The position numbers and the translations under genes are program-made. The notes beneath the pieces are model-generated. The model was not told where the DNA came from. It worked only from the letters and a program-made list of their open reading frames with translations, and made no database searches. From NCBI GenBank assembly GCA_007570785.1, contig ML662442.1, positions 37,335,818-37,399,817 on the forward strand: a stretch of 64,000 bases of DNA. Direction: 5' to 3'. Below are positions 1 through 10,870 of the stretch, in pieces. Positions within the stretch are counted from its first letter, which is position 1; the number at the start of each line of letters is the position of its first letter. The DNA is from Antilocapra americana (lineage: Eukaryota > Chordata > Mammalia > Artiodactyla > Antilocapridae).

Positions 1-600
1 CTATTGGAGATGAAGGGTCAGGCTGGCTGGTCTGTAAGGTCCCTCCCGGTGTTAACTTTCTGTAATGATTGTCTGTGGCTTAAAGCACAGACCCTGCAGC
101 AGGGCAAGGACCCTTGGGAGGGGTAACACACCATCCTACCGTGTTAACTATACCATGGTGAGAATTCGCTCATCAGCTCATTCCACAGGCCAGATGTCTG
201 GAACTATCAGGAGGCAATGTGTCTGGCAAGTGTGAGGGGGGATAGGATGGGAAGAGTTCAGAGCTCGTGCTTGCCCTCTCCCCTTTTCCCTCAAGGTGAG
301 GGGGCCCTGGCAGCCTGTGAGCATCAGGAATGAGGGGCAGCATAAAGCGGGGTGAAGTTGTAAGCATGTCAAAGAGAAATTTTGTTACAGACTCACCCCT
401 GTCAGTCCCCAACAAGGATTCTCCTGCCCAGTGGTGCCTTCTATTTGTGCCAATAGAATGAAACCAGGCTTGATTCAGAAGCAAAGGAAAGCTTTGTTGT
501 CCAATCAGAGAATGAATGGGGAGATGCGAACCTGCACCGCAGCACTAGCTCTCCCCATGGGTCACGGGCAGGGCTACTTCACAAGGTTCTTGGAACCGTC
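1..600. other. Unassigned DNA, possibly LTR-derived
   Basis: No gene is recognised. On the minus strand the stretch 350-520 has retroviral-LTR-like texture (an AAGCTTT hexamer region followed by pyrimidine-rich DNA), but I could not find matching TG...CA ends or a target duplication. Reading frames here look random. Confidence 0.3.
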
Positions 601-603
601 AGT

Positions 604-633
604 GGGGGGGGGGGAGGGGGGAGGGGGGAGGGG
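604..633 (+). repeat. Poly-G tract (G11-A-G6-A-G6-A-G4)
   Basis: Four G runs separated by single A residues make a sequence able to form a G-quadruplex. It directly precedes a CpG cluster. Such tracts are often length-variable. Confidence 0.85.
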
Positions 634-639
634 TAGAGT

Positions 640-715
640 TCTCGCGCAGCGGCGCTACATCGCGATACCAGGCGCAGCGTCTCTGCCCGCGGCCTCCGCC
701 ATCACCGCCATGTTG
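640..715. other. Isolated CpG cluster
   Basis: About a dozen CpGs occur in 76 bp, against almost none in the neighbouring kilobases. The cluster ends at an ATG, but the following frame has no recognisable product. It may be the U3/R part of an old LTR or an isolated regulatory patch. Confidence 0.45.
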
Positions 716-1189
716 AATTGCAGTGTTGTGCCCGGCACTTGTGTACACCACCTGCCTTGCTCAGGTGCTGGGCTCAGCTGGTTCCTACTAGGAACTCTGG
801 TTGGAAGAGGGAAGTGCCCTTCAAGTGAAACTACGCAAGCGCAAAGGAAAAGAAAACAAGGTTAGACTTTATTACCCAGATCCTGTTTTTCTAATGTTTC
901 CCAGGAATTGTTAATGGGCTTCACCGGTGACAAATTCAGTTGCTTCATGAACTGGTCCACAGCTGACCCGGAGTCCCCTCCAGCCATGTATAGCTTCAGT
1001 TGCCAGAAGCCTTACTGAGGTGGGAGGAAAGCAGTGCGGTTCCAAGCTCTGGTGCTAACGTGACTGTCCTCAGGACTCCCCAGTATCTGGGCCATCCCAA
1101 GAGGTAGCAGCACTGGCAGTGACCATTCAGTGTGCCAAGCTTGCCTCTTTCTTCTCCCCACGCTCCGTCCTTCAAGTTTCTTTCCTTTC
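716..1189. other. Unique intergenic DNA, nothing recognised
   Basis: Ordinary base composition, with no long conserved-looking frame, tandem repeat or SINE. Confidence 0.5.
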
Positions 1190-1310
1190 TCAAATATCCA
1201 TTGAACACCTGTCACTCTTCAGGCGCTGGGGAACAGACGTGAACACGCACACACCAAATCCCTATCCTCAAGGGCTTACATTCACAGGAGATGAGATTCA
1301 CAGACAGGCA
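1190..1310 (-). repeat. L2 LINE 3' end
   Basis: Read on the plus strand it follows the reverse-complemented L2 3' end: 'attgaacacctg..caggcgctggggaacagac..' then 'ccctatcctcaagggcttacattc'. Ancient and diverged. Confidence 0.7.
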
Positions 1311-1314
1311 TTTT

Positions 1315-1565
1315 ACTAGGTATTTGTCTCGAATCCTCCTAACAACTCTGCAAATTGGAATTACTATTTCCATTTTACCAAAAAGAAAATATTATCCAAG
1401 ACAGAGTCTAAAGCCTATTGTTATTCTGCAGGAGGGATGAGTGAATAAACTACTGAACTAACAAATGAAGGAACAGAGACAGCAAAGATGTAAATGGCTG
1501 ACACAAGACCACACAGCCCCTAAGTGACATAGCCTTGGTCTGGCTCCTTGGTTGGCCTTCAGACC
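1315..1565 (-). repeat. MIR SINE, diverged
   Basis: The order 'aatcctcctaacaactctgc', 'tactatttccattttacc', then 'cacaagaccacacagccc' matches the reverse complement of the MIR core and 3' half. About 70 bp of unrelated DNA separates the halves. Confidence 0.65.
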
Positions 1566-1631
1566 AAGTATGGGTAGAGTCACTGATTCTGGAAATGAAG
1601 GCTATTCTGAGCTCATTAATGATTTCACCCT

Positions 1632-1722
1632 AGTCCTTCTCTTTCTTTTTGTCAGTCTCTCCTTCTCCCTTCTTCTTTCCCATTCCCTGTCCATTTCTTC
1701 CTCTTCTTGTCTTCTTCTCGGC
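1632..1722 (+). repeat. Pyrimidine-rich tract
   Basis: About 90 bp of nearly pure C/T (repeated TTCT, TCTCC and TTCTTC). Low complexity with no associated coding signal. Confidence 0.7.
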
Positions 1723-1894
1723 AAATAGCAAGGCTGTCCTCCCGAGGAGTCTTCAGGCCTATAGAATCAGCTGCCTCCTAGACAGTGGTATGAGGGGATG
1801 AGGGAGCCAAGGAGAAGGAAAGAGAATCCAGTCATTCTCCCCTTGGTCCCTCACACCCAAGGAAAGCGTGTCAGACAGGGCTGGTGAAAACTGA

Positions 1895-2294
1895 TAGAAC
1901 AGTTGGACTGGCATATATCCCCCCAGATTTACACATTGAAGTCTAAACCTCTAGTACCTGAAAATGTGAATGTGTCTGGAAATTGTGTTTAAAGAGGTGA
2001 TCAAATTAAAATGAGGCTGTTAGTATGGGCGCTAATCCAATATGGTGCCCTTATTAAGAAGAGGCCCTGAGGACACACAGAGAGATGCCAGGGGCATACA
2101 TGTGTGTAGTGGTGACCATTCTGCAGAGGCAGCAAGCTTCTTGCAAGTCAAGGAGAGATGTTTTAGGAGAAACCAAATCTGCCAATACCCTGATCTTGGA
2201 CTTCCAACCTCTAGAACTGAGAGAAAAAGTCTATTGTCTAAGGCATGCAGTCTCTGGTGCCATTTTTTAATGGCAGCCCTAGCAGACTAATATA
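1895..2294 (+). mobile_element. MLT1-type LTR (ERVL-MaLR), solo
   Basis: The order of recognisable LTR segments is intact: 'gaagtctaaacctctagtacc', 'ccttattaagaagaggcc', 'gatcttggacttccaacctc', 'tctagaactgagag', and the end 'ggcagccctagcagactaata'. No internal region is attached, so this is a solo LTR from the early eutherian era. Confidence 0.85.
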
Positions 2295-2494
2295 ACTCTC
2301 ATTCTCACATCCTAAAATAACTTAGCTCATCTGTAGAATTAAGTGTCTGAAGAAACGACCACTTACACACACTCTTTGAGGCAGACATTCAAACTGAGCA
2401 GTTTCTACAAGTTTCGTGTACTGGGAACAACTCATTTCTCATCTCAGCTTCAGATAATTGCGTTAGTACTGCTCACACTTCAACAGGCACACTC

Positions 2495-2650
2495 CAGATA
2501 CCCCTGGAGGGCTTGCTGAGACTGAGATTCAGGGCCCAGTTTCTGATGCAGTGGATATGGGGCACAGCCTGAGAATCTGCATTCATCCCCAGTTTCTAGG
2601 GTGTTGCGGGTGCTGGTGCTGCGGGCTGGGTACTCTACTTTGAGAAGCGA
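2495..2650 (+). mobile_element. MER5A-type hAT MITE
   Basis: Segments 'ctggagggcttgctgaga', 'gagaatctgcattcatccc' and the end 'tactttgagaagc' follow the MER5A consensus order. Non-autonomous DNA transposon fossil. Confidence 0.75.
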
Positions 2651-3469
2651 AGGATTATATTTTAGTTCTACCATTTGATTTTTAAGTGGCTTCTGCTTGT
2701 TTAAAATGCCTCAGAGGACAACTTAGGAAGCCTTCTTCCCCATGTCCTTTAGTGGGGAGTGGGCACTGTTGGTCAGCATGCATAGCTGGGTGGTCTGGGA
2801 CCCCATTTATCAGACCCCCTGGCGCTGCCCACCATAGAGGGTTGATAGATGGTGTGGTCATCTGAAAGGGCAGGTTAGCAAGGCCTGGGGGGCCCAGGAA
2901 CAGGGTAAATGGCTGTCATGCATCCATGGCTATTCTGAGGCCGAGAATTTATGTAACTGGAACACCGAGTCTTAACTCCCAGGGCCAGAGAGAGATTTGG
3001 GTCAACGGGAAGTTGAAAATGGAACTAAAATGAGCCTGAGGAGCTCCATTCACGTGAAGCAGAACTTGCCTGGCCTCCAAGTGGACAGTATTAACTAGGA
3101 AATAATTAAATGTTGTTTGGTGCTCATGCAATCTGCAGGTTGGGACATTCACTCAGGAGTGAATTCAACTCAGCTGGGAGCAGCTGCCAGCAGCGGTCAT
3201 GTCCATTTCATGAAATTTCTGACTAATTGAAATAGCAGCTTATTCCAAGGTCAAAAGCTTTTTTCCCATTTTGTTGCATATGAAAAGGAAGCTTATAGAG
3301 GTGTCATTTTTCAAAAACCAGAGGGACACTTGGTGCTTTGGTTGAATCTTTCACTGGTAAAGAATTCACTAATACCCCATCTTGCTCCCCTCCCCAGAGG
3401 AGGCCACTTCTGGAGTGTTTCTTTTCAGACATTTTCTATGCATTTTGTGTAACTAGTACCTTTAGAACA
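2651..3469. other. Unique intergenic DNA, nothing recognised
   Basis: No repeat or gene recognised. Short frames (for example 2949-3152 on the minus strand) have no protein features. Confidence 0.5.
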
Positions 3470-3590
3470 TTTTTTGCCAGGCTGTGAATTTCTTGAGAGC
3501 ATTAGCGTGTCTTATTCATTTTACTGGACCTAGCATGAATTAGGTGTTTGACAGCATACATTGAATGAGTTGAGTAAAGAAATATATGAA
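3470..3590 (+). repeat. L2 LINE 3' end
   Basis: 'gtgaatttcttgagagcatt', 'gtgtcttattcattttactg', 'cctagcatgaattaggtgtt' and 'gaatgagttgag' follow the conserved L2 3' terminal sequence. Confidence 0.7.
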
Positions 3591-4616
3591 ATGAGCTGAT
3601 TAATTTTTAGCAAAGTGGGTAGGAGTGAGGCCAATAGCACTAGCTACTACCAAGAGGCTGGGAAGCATAGATACTCTTTCCTACTGAAGTAATGTTGATG
3701 TTAATTTCCTTCAAAACAAAACCCTGACATTTGTAGAGCTTCACAGTGCACATTTTCTGGTTGAAGAGTCCTGCCACTGTCTCCACGACTCACAGGCCCC
3801 TTTGTCACAACTTTACCTCATATATGGGTATGAGAGATAACCACAGACGTGTGTCCCAGCTTTGAGTATGGCTCTGTCTGAAGCAGGTGTGAGCTTCCCC
3901 CCTCCCTCAAGTACTTGCCTTTTGGGGAATGACTTTGAAAATGAGAGCTAGATTTCCACTGTTAACACCCCATAGCAGCTCCCAGTCAACCCGTGACACT
4001 TTCACCTGCTGTGGTGGAGCCAGAGATGTCTGACCCAAGCTCTGGTGGCCTGCATGTCTGACGTGCTTTGCTTCAGACCCTGGACACTCTTGAAAGTTCC
4101 CTCTCTGTTCGGTGTGTGTATGTGTGCCTTTGTGTGTGTGTGTGGTTTATTATTTTTCCGACCAGTTTTTGTATTGTGACAGCCTGCAAAGACCTGTGGG
4201 TTAAAGGTGCCTACTCTTATGCATTCTTTCAAAACACACAAAATATCAGGGATGGAACACATATCCCCCTTTTCTGCTTGTTCCAGGTTTGCTGCTCCTT
4301 TAATACAGAAAGGCTGCCTTCTATACACTCCAGGCAAAGGGATTAGTCTTAACCCCTTGTGCTGATTTTACTTGAAGGCAAGCATTCAGTGAAGGTAGGT
4401 GAGACTGCTTTGCATTTTAAAATCATTTTAAGAGCCATAAATCACAGGTGTGTGCTGGCCCAGTTTGCCTTCCTATTTTTACATCAAAGTGAGTCAAGGA
4501 GCCCATTTTACCTCACTGGTCTCCATAAGGAAGGGGGACAACTAGCAAAGGGTACAAGGGATTGGGGTCCTTGGTGTCTCCTCTCTGAGCTTTGAGTCTC
4601 TCTTAACCCATTGAAT
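3591..4616. other. Unique intergenic DNA with a short (TG)n run
   Basis: No gene recognised. An interrupted TG microsatellite lies at about 4112-4145. The remainder has no recognisable repeat. Confidence 0.5.
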
Positions 4617-4842
4617 GGGCTTCCCAGGTGACACAGTGGTAACAAAACCGCCTGCAATGCAGCAGACACAAGAGATATGGATTTCATTCCTGGGTTGGGA
4701 AGATCCCTTGGAGTAGGAAATGGCAACCTGCTCCAGTATTCTTGCCTGGAAAATTCCATGGACAGAGGAGCCTGGTGGGCTACAGTCCATGGGGTTGCAA
4801 AGAGTTGGATGCGACTGAGCAACTTGAGCACAGCACAGCTCA
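4617..4842 (+). mobile_element. Bov-tA SINE
   Basis: Starts with the tRNA-like head (GGGCTTCCCAGGTG) and continues into the Bov-A body ('ggaaatggcaacctgctcca', 'gacagaggagcctggtggg') up to 'gagttggatgcgactgagc'. Imperfect flanking repeats (AACCCATTGAAT / AACCCCACTGGAT) may be the target duplication. Frames overlapping this copy are SINE-derived. Confidence 0.92.
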
Positions 4843-5034
4843 GCAACCCCACTGGATAAATTCCCTAAAGGCAAAAGAAGCTGTAGCATTTCCAGGCTAC
4901 CCTTGGCAAGCAAGCAAGCAAGGCATAGGTAATAACCAAACTTCTGGAATACCTTCTTATTTAACCTCTTAACCAGTGCTTGCCGAATTCAGTGGAGCAC
5001 TGAGGAAGACAGCTCACAGGTGCGGGGCAAGTAC

Positions 5035-5285
5035 TGCCTCTTCCATGCAGCCCTCCCTGACTGCCTGTTTTCCCCATTCAGTGTTATTGCTCTTTTTCCT
5101 CTCTGTTCCCAGAATGCTCTGCCTGATCCCCCATTACAGCTTTTACCATGTGTTATCCTGAGTTGTAGGTATTTGTTACATATCCTATCCTGTCCTTGTA
5201 AATCTCTTAAGAGGGAAGACTGTGTCACAGAGGACATACATATGCAGCATAGTAACTGCCTGAGGTTTACTGAATTGAAATGAAT
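5035..5285 (+). repeat. L2 LINE 3' region
   Basis: 'gcagccctccctgactgcct', 'cagcttttaccatgtgttat', 'cttgtaaatctcttaagagg' and 'gtttactgaattgaaatgaa' are in L2 order. Diverged. Confidence 0.6.
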
Positions 5286-5377
5286 TTTAAATTTTTACTA
5301 TTTCAAATGCTCTTCAAAGCCAGTTCCTGGAATTCCTGGTTAGGGAGTGGAGGAGAGCTTCCAATACCTGGGAGCAG

Positions 5378-5421
5378 GTGTGTGTGCATGTCTGTGTGTA
5401 TGTGTGTGTGTCTGTGTGTCT
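5378..5421 (+). repeat. (TG)n microsatellite, interrupted
   Basis: TG/TC dinucleotide-rich run with several interruptions. Low complexity only. Confidence 0.8.
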
Positions 5422-5984
5422 CTTTGTGGGGGGTCTGGCTTCATCAAAGGGTCTTCAGTCCCAGGTGGAAGTGCACACTTCTCTTCTTCCTCAGGAATCT
5501 GGACTCACCCATGGGTTGTCTGCCCAGCAGATTTTTTCTCTTTCCCTGCTCTTCCTGGGAGCAAGGCTCCATCCTTGCCCTTTCCAGCTTCTGCCACTTG
5601 CTGCATGAGGCTTCAGACAGCACAGGTCTGTTTTTAGATTTCTGCCTCACGTGTGTTCAGTTAACTTAATGAGCTCTCTATAGGGGTAACTTTCTTGAGA
5701 GACCGTTGCTAAGGGCCAGTCACATGTTTCTCACTGTGTTGTGATGGAAACGTGATGAGATGCTGATCCTAGCTTGGCAGAATCTGCTGGAGTGTCTGGT
5801 TAAAGTGGCCTCTTCTGCAGGAGCCTGTGGGATTTCACAGGCCAACAGATGCAAACTTGTGATTTCAGTGAAGGGACAAAGGGTGGTAAAATGCCAGGAG
5901 GGGGTGGCACAGGAAGCCTTCAGAGCCAAGCAGTGTGAGGTCACATGTCCACTTCATCTGCTTTGCCTGAGTGCCACCTGTGGT
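5422..5984. other. Unique intergenic DNA, nothing recognised
   Basis: No repeat, CpG cluster or plausible coding frame seen. Confidence 0.45.
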
Positions 5985-6240
5985 GAGCATCCAGAAGCAG
6001 GAGCCTGGGCTCCTGCCCTCCCAGAGCATGGGAGCTGGATGGGGAAGTGAGCGTAGACAGAAATAGTTATTGGCAATCTGCAGATACGCAGTCTAAGTGC
6101 AGAAGGTTGGGGCGGGGTGGGGTGGGGCGTCCCAGAGCAGAGAGAGTGTGGAGGGCTGGAGTGGTCAGGAAATGTCGCCCTTGAACTCAAAGGGAAGGAG
6201 CTCTCAGAAGGGCAGGATGGATCAGAATAAATAGTAACTG
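5985..6240 (-). repeat. Probable L2 LINE fragment
   Basis: 'ctcctgccctcccagagcat', 'gagctggatggggaagtg' and 'aaagggaaggagctctcaga' resemble the reverse-complemented L2 3' half. Weak similarity. Confidence 0.4.
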
Positions 6241-6299
6241 GAGGCGGTAGTCACCTTGGCAAAATGATGGTGCTGGTCATCAGTCATTGACCTCTGTCT

Positions 6300-6490
6300 C
6301 TGGGCCAGGCCCCCTTCTAGGTATTCCCTCTCCCTGTCCTCACGACCGCCAGAGAGGTTTGTGCTATTGTCCTGATTTTATGGGTGAGAACTGAGGCCCA
6401 GAGAGATTACATTCACTGTCCATGGTCACACAGCTGGTAAGCAGCCATCTGTAGTTAACCTCAGGTGTTCTGACTCCAAAGCATGTGTTG
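6300..6490 (-). repeat. MIR SINE
   Basis: 'tcctcacgaccgccagagag', 'gaactgaggcccagagagat', 'ggtcacacagctggtaag' and 'ttctgactccaaagcatg' are the reverse-complemented MIR core in order. Confidence 0.85.
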
Positions 6491-6745
6491 GGATGAAAGG
6501 AGTAACAAGGAGACCTGTCTGAATGAGGATGAGACCTGGGCAAGCATGGAGAAGGTGACAAGTTAGTCTGTGGACAGCAAGGACGGCTCCTGAGGGGCTT
6601 GGCCTGGATCCTGTGGTTAAGGGGTCTCCAGAGGAGGGGTGTACCTTCACGTGAACCACAAAAAAATCCCTGACATAGAATATATTAGTGTGTAAATATA
6701 GATTATACACACAAAATATAAAAACTGTTTAAGAGTGAGGTAAAA

Positions 6746-6760
6746 CTCTCTCTCTCTCTG

Positions 6761-6795
<35 letters not shown>
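6746..6795 (+). repeat. (CT)n(CA)n compound microsatellite
   Basis: Fourteen bases of CT, then about 34 bases of CA. Likely polymorphic. Confidence 0.95.
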
Positions 6796-6799
<4 letters not shown>

Positions 6800-6860
6800 G
6801 TGTATCCTTAAGGTGGAATTCTTAATATAAAACATATAACAATGTGTATTATATAATATG

Positions 6861-7079
6861 TGAAGTAAGGTGAAGTGAAAGTTGCTCAATCGTGTCTGAC
6901 TCTTTGTGACCCCATGGACTGCAGCCCCCCAGGCTTCTCTGGCCATGGCAGTCTCCAGGCAAGAAAACTGGAGTGGGTTGCCATTCCCTTCTCCAGGGGA
7001 TCCTTCCCAACCAGGGATCAAATCTGGGTCTCCTGCATTGCAGGCGGATTCTTTACCATCTGAGCCACCAGGGAAACCC
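6861..7079 (-). mobile_element. Bov-tA SINE with 11-bp target duplication
   Basis: Reverse-complement Bov-A body and tRNA head ('gaccccatggactgcag', 'ggttgccattcccttctcca', 'tctgagccaccaggga'). TATATAATATG at 6850-6860 and 7080-7090 flanks it exactly, so the insertion is intact. Confidence 0.95.
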
Positions 7080-7283
7080 TATATAATATGAACTAAATAT
7101 TAAACATGTATTACAGAATCCTATAATTTAAAAATTAACACTTTCCATATTTTTGTGCTTTATGAATTATACAATATACTGCTTTAGTACTTTGACTTAC
7201 ATATAGTTAAATGTGCATATATTGGGGGGCACAAATGTACAAATGTTTTACTGATGGGGTTTCAGATGAAAATGGTTGGGTGT

Positions 7284-7310
7284 CTGCTGCTGCTGCTGCT
7301 GCTGCTGCTG
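7284..7310 (+). repeat. (CTG)9 microsatellite
   Basis: Nine uninterrupted CTG units. In ruminants such runs often mark the tail of an old Bov-A SINE, but no SINE body is seen next to it. Confidence 0.95.
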
Positions 7311-7805
7311 TTTAAGGTGTGAAGTCAAGATGTGTCCCCATAAGTCTCAGAAATTTACACCTCACAGAACCCCAGAGGAAGGTGGAAGCTGGTGGGTTGG
7401 GCAGTGTGACTCCTTCAGGCCTGGAGTGTGGTGAGTCACAGAAGTATGAGGCTGTGGGCAAGAGGCCAGGACCTGGAATAGGACCCAGGCCCTAGTCGGG
7501 GAGGCCAAAGCTGGGAGGCAAAACCTGCAATCCCACTGGGTACGGTGACGTGTTCACAGCCCCTGCTGTGGCCCTGAGACGTCCAGGTGCAGGGCAGTGT
7601 CACATAGTGAGGTGGACAGGGGGAGTGGGGATGGATGTCAGGATACAGCAGGTTCCAGTCATGGGTTTGTGTCCAGGCTGGGAGAATCAGTAGGAGCAAA
7701 GCAGGGCTCCATGCTCAGTGTGCTGAGAAACTTGGCAGCGTCAGGACTGGAACTAAGACATGGATTTGAGGATCATGACTGGTACAGCAAGTGGGTGAAG
7801 AGAGG
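7311..7805. other. Unique intergenic DNA, nothing recognised
   Basis: Moderately GC-rich with no recognisable repeat. Frames at 7436-7699 (minus) and 7597-7920 (plus) show no domain, and the latter runs into a MIR. Confidence 0.45.
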
Positions 7806-7807
7806 TC

Positions 7808-8040
7808 GTGTGGTCCAATGGTTAGAAGCGTGGGCTTTAGCGTCAGATCTGTCTGGGCTTAAAACCCATCTCTGCGTCCTGCAGCTGCATGAACTTATGA
7901 GAATTCCTCAGCCTCACTGAAGTTCACTTGCCTTACATGTAAAAGGACTAATGATGCCTACTTCATAAGATAGTTGTGAAGATTGAGTGGAATCTACTGT
8001 GTGTGTGGTACCATGCAGTAGACAATAACTGCTCTGATTA
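7808..8040 (+). repeat. MIR SINE, nearly full length
   Basis: 'tggtccaatggttagaagcg', 'gggctttagcgtcagatctg', 'attcctcagcctcactgaag' and 'ataagatagttgtgaagatt' follow MIR order. Confidence 0.9.
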
Positions 8041-8269
8041 TTTTAGAATTATTTTAGTGAGTTTTTGGGATAAGACAGCGGCCTGGAATTCATAACTGAG
8101 GCAAAGGCCAGAGGCAGGCCTGCCACTTGGGTAACTGAACACTATTCCCTTCAATTCCATTGGCCTCTGGTCAGGGGAAAAAAGAGGAACACAGATATTA
8201 AGCACCAGTCCTGGTGTGGCAGCAGCTCTCTAAAACCTGAGTTACATATATATATATAGATAACTCCCT

Positions 8270-8745
8270 GATAGCAGTTACCATAGGGCCCACCTCCCCT
8301 CTCAGGGTCTTTGCACTGGTTTCTCCCTCTGTCCAGTCTGCCCTTACCCTGGTCTTGACCAAGTTGGTTCCTGTTTGTCATCTTCACATTTTAACTATGA
8401 AAAGTGAAAGAATTATTTGTGAAAATGAAAGAATTAGTCACTTAGTTGTGTCTGACTCTGTGGCTCCTGAGGACAGTAACCTGCCAGGCTCCTCTGTCCA
8501 TGAAATTCTCCAGGTAGGAATACTGGAGTGGGTAGCCATTCCCTTCTCCAGGGGATCTTCCCAATCCAGGGATCAAACCCAGGTCTCCTGCATTTCAGGC
8601 AGGTTCTTTACCATCTGAGCCACCAGGAAAGCCCCAGTTTTAACTATGACTGTCCTGGAAAAGCCCTTCCTGACCATTCAGTTTAAGCGCTACCATTTAT
8701 AGAGCATTCCACCCAATTCCAGCAGAATACTTCTTTTCAAATACA
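8270..8745 (+). repeat. L2 LINE fragment split by a SINE
   Basis: 'ctcagggtctttgcactggt' on the left and 'gaaaagcccttcctgacc' on the right are consecutive parts of the L2 3' region, interrupted by the SINE at 8401-8637. Confidence 0.65.
8401..8637 (-). mobile_element. Bov-tA SINE with 12-bp target duplication
   Basis: Reverse-complement SINE ('gtgtctgactctgtggctcc' to 'atctgagccaccaggaaagc'). TTTTAACTATGA flanks it at 8389-8400 and 8638-8649. It interrupts an L2. Confidence 0.95.
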
Positions 8746-9259
8746 TGTGGATTATTCACCAAGTTTGGCTGTATGCTGGCCATTAACCAATAAATTCAAA
8801 GGAAAAGAAGGAAGGTAATGTTAGGGGCTGGGTGAAAACACTGCCATTAAAGTGGCACCGACCATTAAAGTCCAGCAGGAGTGGACTGCAAATCGACTTT
8901 GAGCTTCCTAGCAACTAAAGAAAAAAGGGAGTATAATCACAGTGGCTATAAGAAAAAATTAGCCTATTGCTAAAAATGGTATGTTTATCACATCATCTCT
9001 CTGGGAAGAGCTGTCAGGCAGAAAAGAGACTTTTTGATGTTAACTTATGGAGGGTCTGTCAGGGAATCTGAATGCTTATTAGTATCATCATAATTGCTTT
9101 AGACTTTATAAAAATTCTTAGTCTGTGTGTGAGTTGGGTACCATGACTACTGAATACTTAGTTTTTTTCCAACTCATGATCAAACTGAAAATCATAAACT
9201 TGGCAAAAGGTTTTGAACCCACATTTCACTGTTCCGTCGTCTCAGAAGTATCCTTTTCT
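8746..9259. other. Unique intergenic DNA, nothing recognised
   Basis: AT-rich, no repeat identified with confidence. Confidence 0.45.
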
Positions 9260-9461
9260 CTCCCAGGTTTAATAAGATACAGTTGACATAGATCATTGTG
9301 AATGTTTAAGGTATATAATGTGGTGGTTTTATATATGTATATGTTGCAAAATGGTTGCCACAATAAGGTTAGTTAACACATCCGTGACTTCACATGATTA
9401 TAGTTTTTTGTGTGTATCTATGTGGTGAATACTTTTAAAATCTACTCTGTTTTCAATTTTA

Positions 9462-9669
9462 TTTATTTATTTTTTTGCAAAACTTTGGCATTTTTATTCA
9501 GATGTATAAAAACAAAACAAAAAATTTCAGAGATAAAAACAGATACCCCAGTTTCCCATCCAAAGGGACAGAGGTCTGAAGCTGGGTCTTCTTTCTGTCC
9601 CTACTGGAAGCTTCCCATGACTGGATGAGAATAGCTCCTGAAAGTGGCTCTTGGGGCCCCTGTGAATTC
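9462..9669 (-). pseudogene. Short processed retrocopy of an unidentified mRNA 3' end
   Basis: About 208 bp of non-L1 sequence interrupts an otherwise continuous L1. It is flanked by a perfect 12-bp target duplication (TTTTCAATTTTA at 9450-9461 and 9670-9681). Read on the minus strand it ends in an A-rich tail, with an AATAAA signal (TTTATT at 9492-9497 on the plus strand) about 20 bases earlier. These are the marks of an L1-mobilised, 5'-truncated mRNA. No coding frame is preserved, so it is probably 3' UTR. I do not recognise the source gene. Confidence 0.75.
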
Positions 9670-10017
9670 TTTTCAATTTTAAAATATACAATATAGTATT
9701 ATTATCTATAGTCATTGTGCTATATACATCACATCCCAGAACTTACCTTATAACTGGAAGTTTGTACCCCTTGGCTAATTTCCCCACCCCTTGCCCCTGG
9801 CAATCAAAAGTCTGTTCTTTGTTTCTATAATTTGGTTCTTTTTAGATTCCAAATATAAGTGAGGTCATTCACTATTTGTCTTTGTCAGATTAATTTCTCT
9901 TAGCATAATATGTTCATTTCACATCACAAATGGCTGAATATGTAATATTCCGATTTGTCTGTGTATGTGTACCACATTTCTTTATCCATTCATTTATTGG
10001 TGGACACTTTGATTACT

Positions 10018-10190
10018 GGGACTTCCCTGGTGGCTCAGAATCCTCCTGCAATGCAGGAGACCCAGGTTTGATCCCTGGGTCGGGAAGATACCCTGGAGAA
10101 GGAAATGGCAACTCACTCCAGTATTCTTGCCTAGAGAACTGCATGGACAGAGCAGCCTGGTGGGCTACATGGGGGTCATAAAGAGTTGCT
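10018..10190 (+). mobile_element. Bov-tA SINE, 3' shortened
   Basis: Intact head (GGGACTTCCCTGGTGGCTC) and body; the 3' end is rearranged ('gctacatgggggtcataaag'). L1 sequence resumes directly on both sides. No clear target duplication. Confidence 0.9.
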
Positions 10191-10870
10191 TCCATGTCTT
10201 GGCTTTTGTAAATAATGTCACAGTGAACACAGAGGTGCAGATATTCCTTCAAGATTGTGACTTCATTGCCTTTGGGGATGTACCCAGAAGTAGGATTGCT
10301 AGATCATATGATAATTCTATTTTGAGAAACCTCCATACCATTTTACTTAGAGTCTACACTAATTTACATTCCTACCAGCAATGTACAAATGTTCTTCTTT
10401 GTCCACACATTTGCTAGCGTTTGTTATCTCTTGTTTTTTTGATATAGCCATCCTAACAGTTTTGGGGTGATATCTGTCTCATTGTGGTTTTCATTTGTGT
10501 TTGCCTGATGAGTAGTGATCTTGAGTACTTTTTCAGGTACCATGGTGATTTGACCATCTTTGAAGAGTCTTTTGGAATAAAATATATTCAGGTCCTTTGC
10601 CTGTTTTTTATTTGGATTGCCTGGTGGTATTTTTTTGTTTGTTTTTTGCTATCCAGTTCTATGAGTTCCTTATATATTTTGGACATTAACCCCTTATCAG
10701 TGTGGTTTGCAAATGTTTTCTCCCATTGTTAGGTTTCCTGTTCATTTTTTGGTTATTTCTTTGGCTGTGTTGAAGCTTTTTAGTTTGATGTAGTCCCATT
10801 TATTTTTGCCTTAGTTGCTTGTGCTTTGGGTGTCATATCAAAAAAATCCTTGCTAAGACCAGTGTCGAGG

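Larger units (their letters stand above)
9260..10870 (-). mobile_element. Old L1 LINE (3' UTR and ORF2 end), twice interrupted
   Basis: Reverse-complement L1M-type 3' UTR ('aagatacagttgacatagat', 'tagttaacacatccgtgact') leads into the ORF2 end ('ggatgtacccagaagtagga', 'gtttgcaaatgttttctccc'). It is interrupted by an mRNA-like retrocopy (9462-9669) and a Bov-tA (10018-10190). Many mutations; not active. Confidence 0.85.

Noticed and set aside
431..865. 144-codon frame near the window start
   Set aside because: It runs through the poly-G tract (glycine run) and a CpG cluster; no homology is recognised and the openness is explained by composition.
4508..4913. 114- and 123-codon minus-strand frames
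   Set aside because: They translate a Bov-tA SINE; the same peptide pattern recurs at every SINE copy.
7284..7310. (CTG)9 as a coding triplet repeat
   Set aside because: No surrounding open frame or gene; an ordinary microsatellite.
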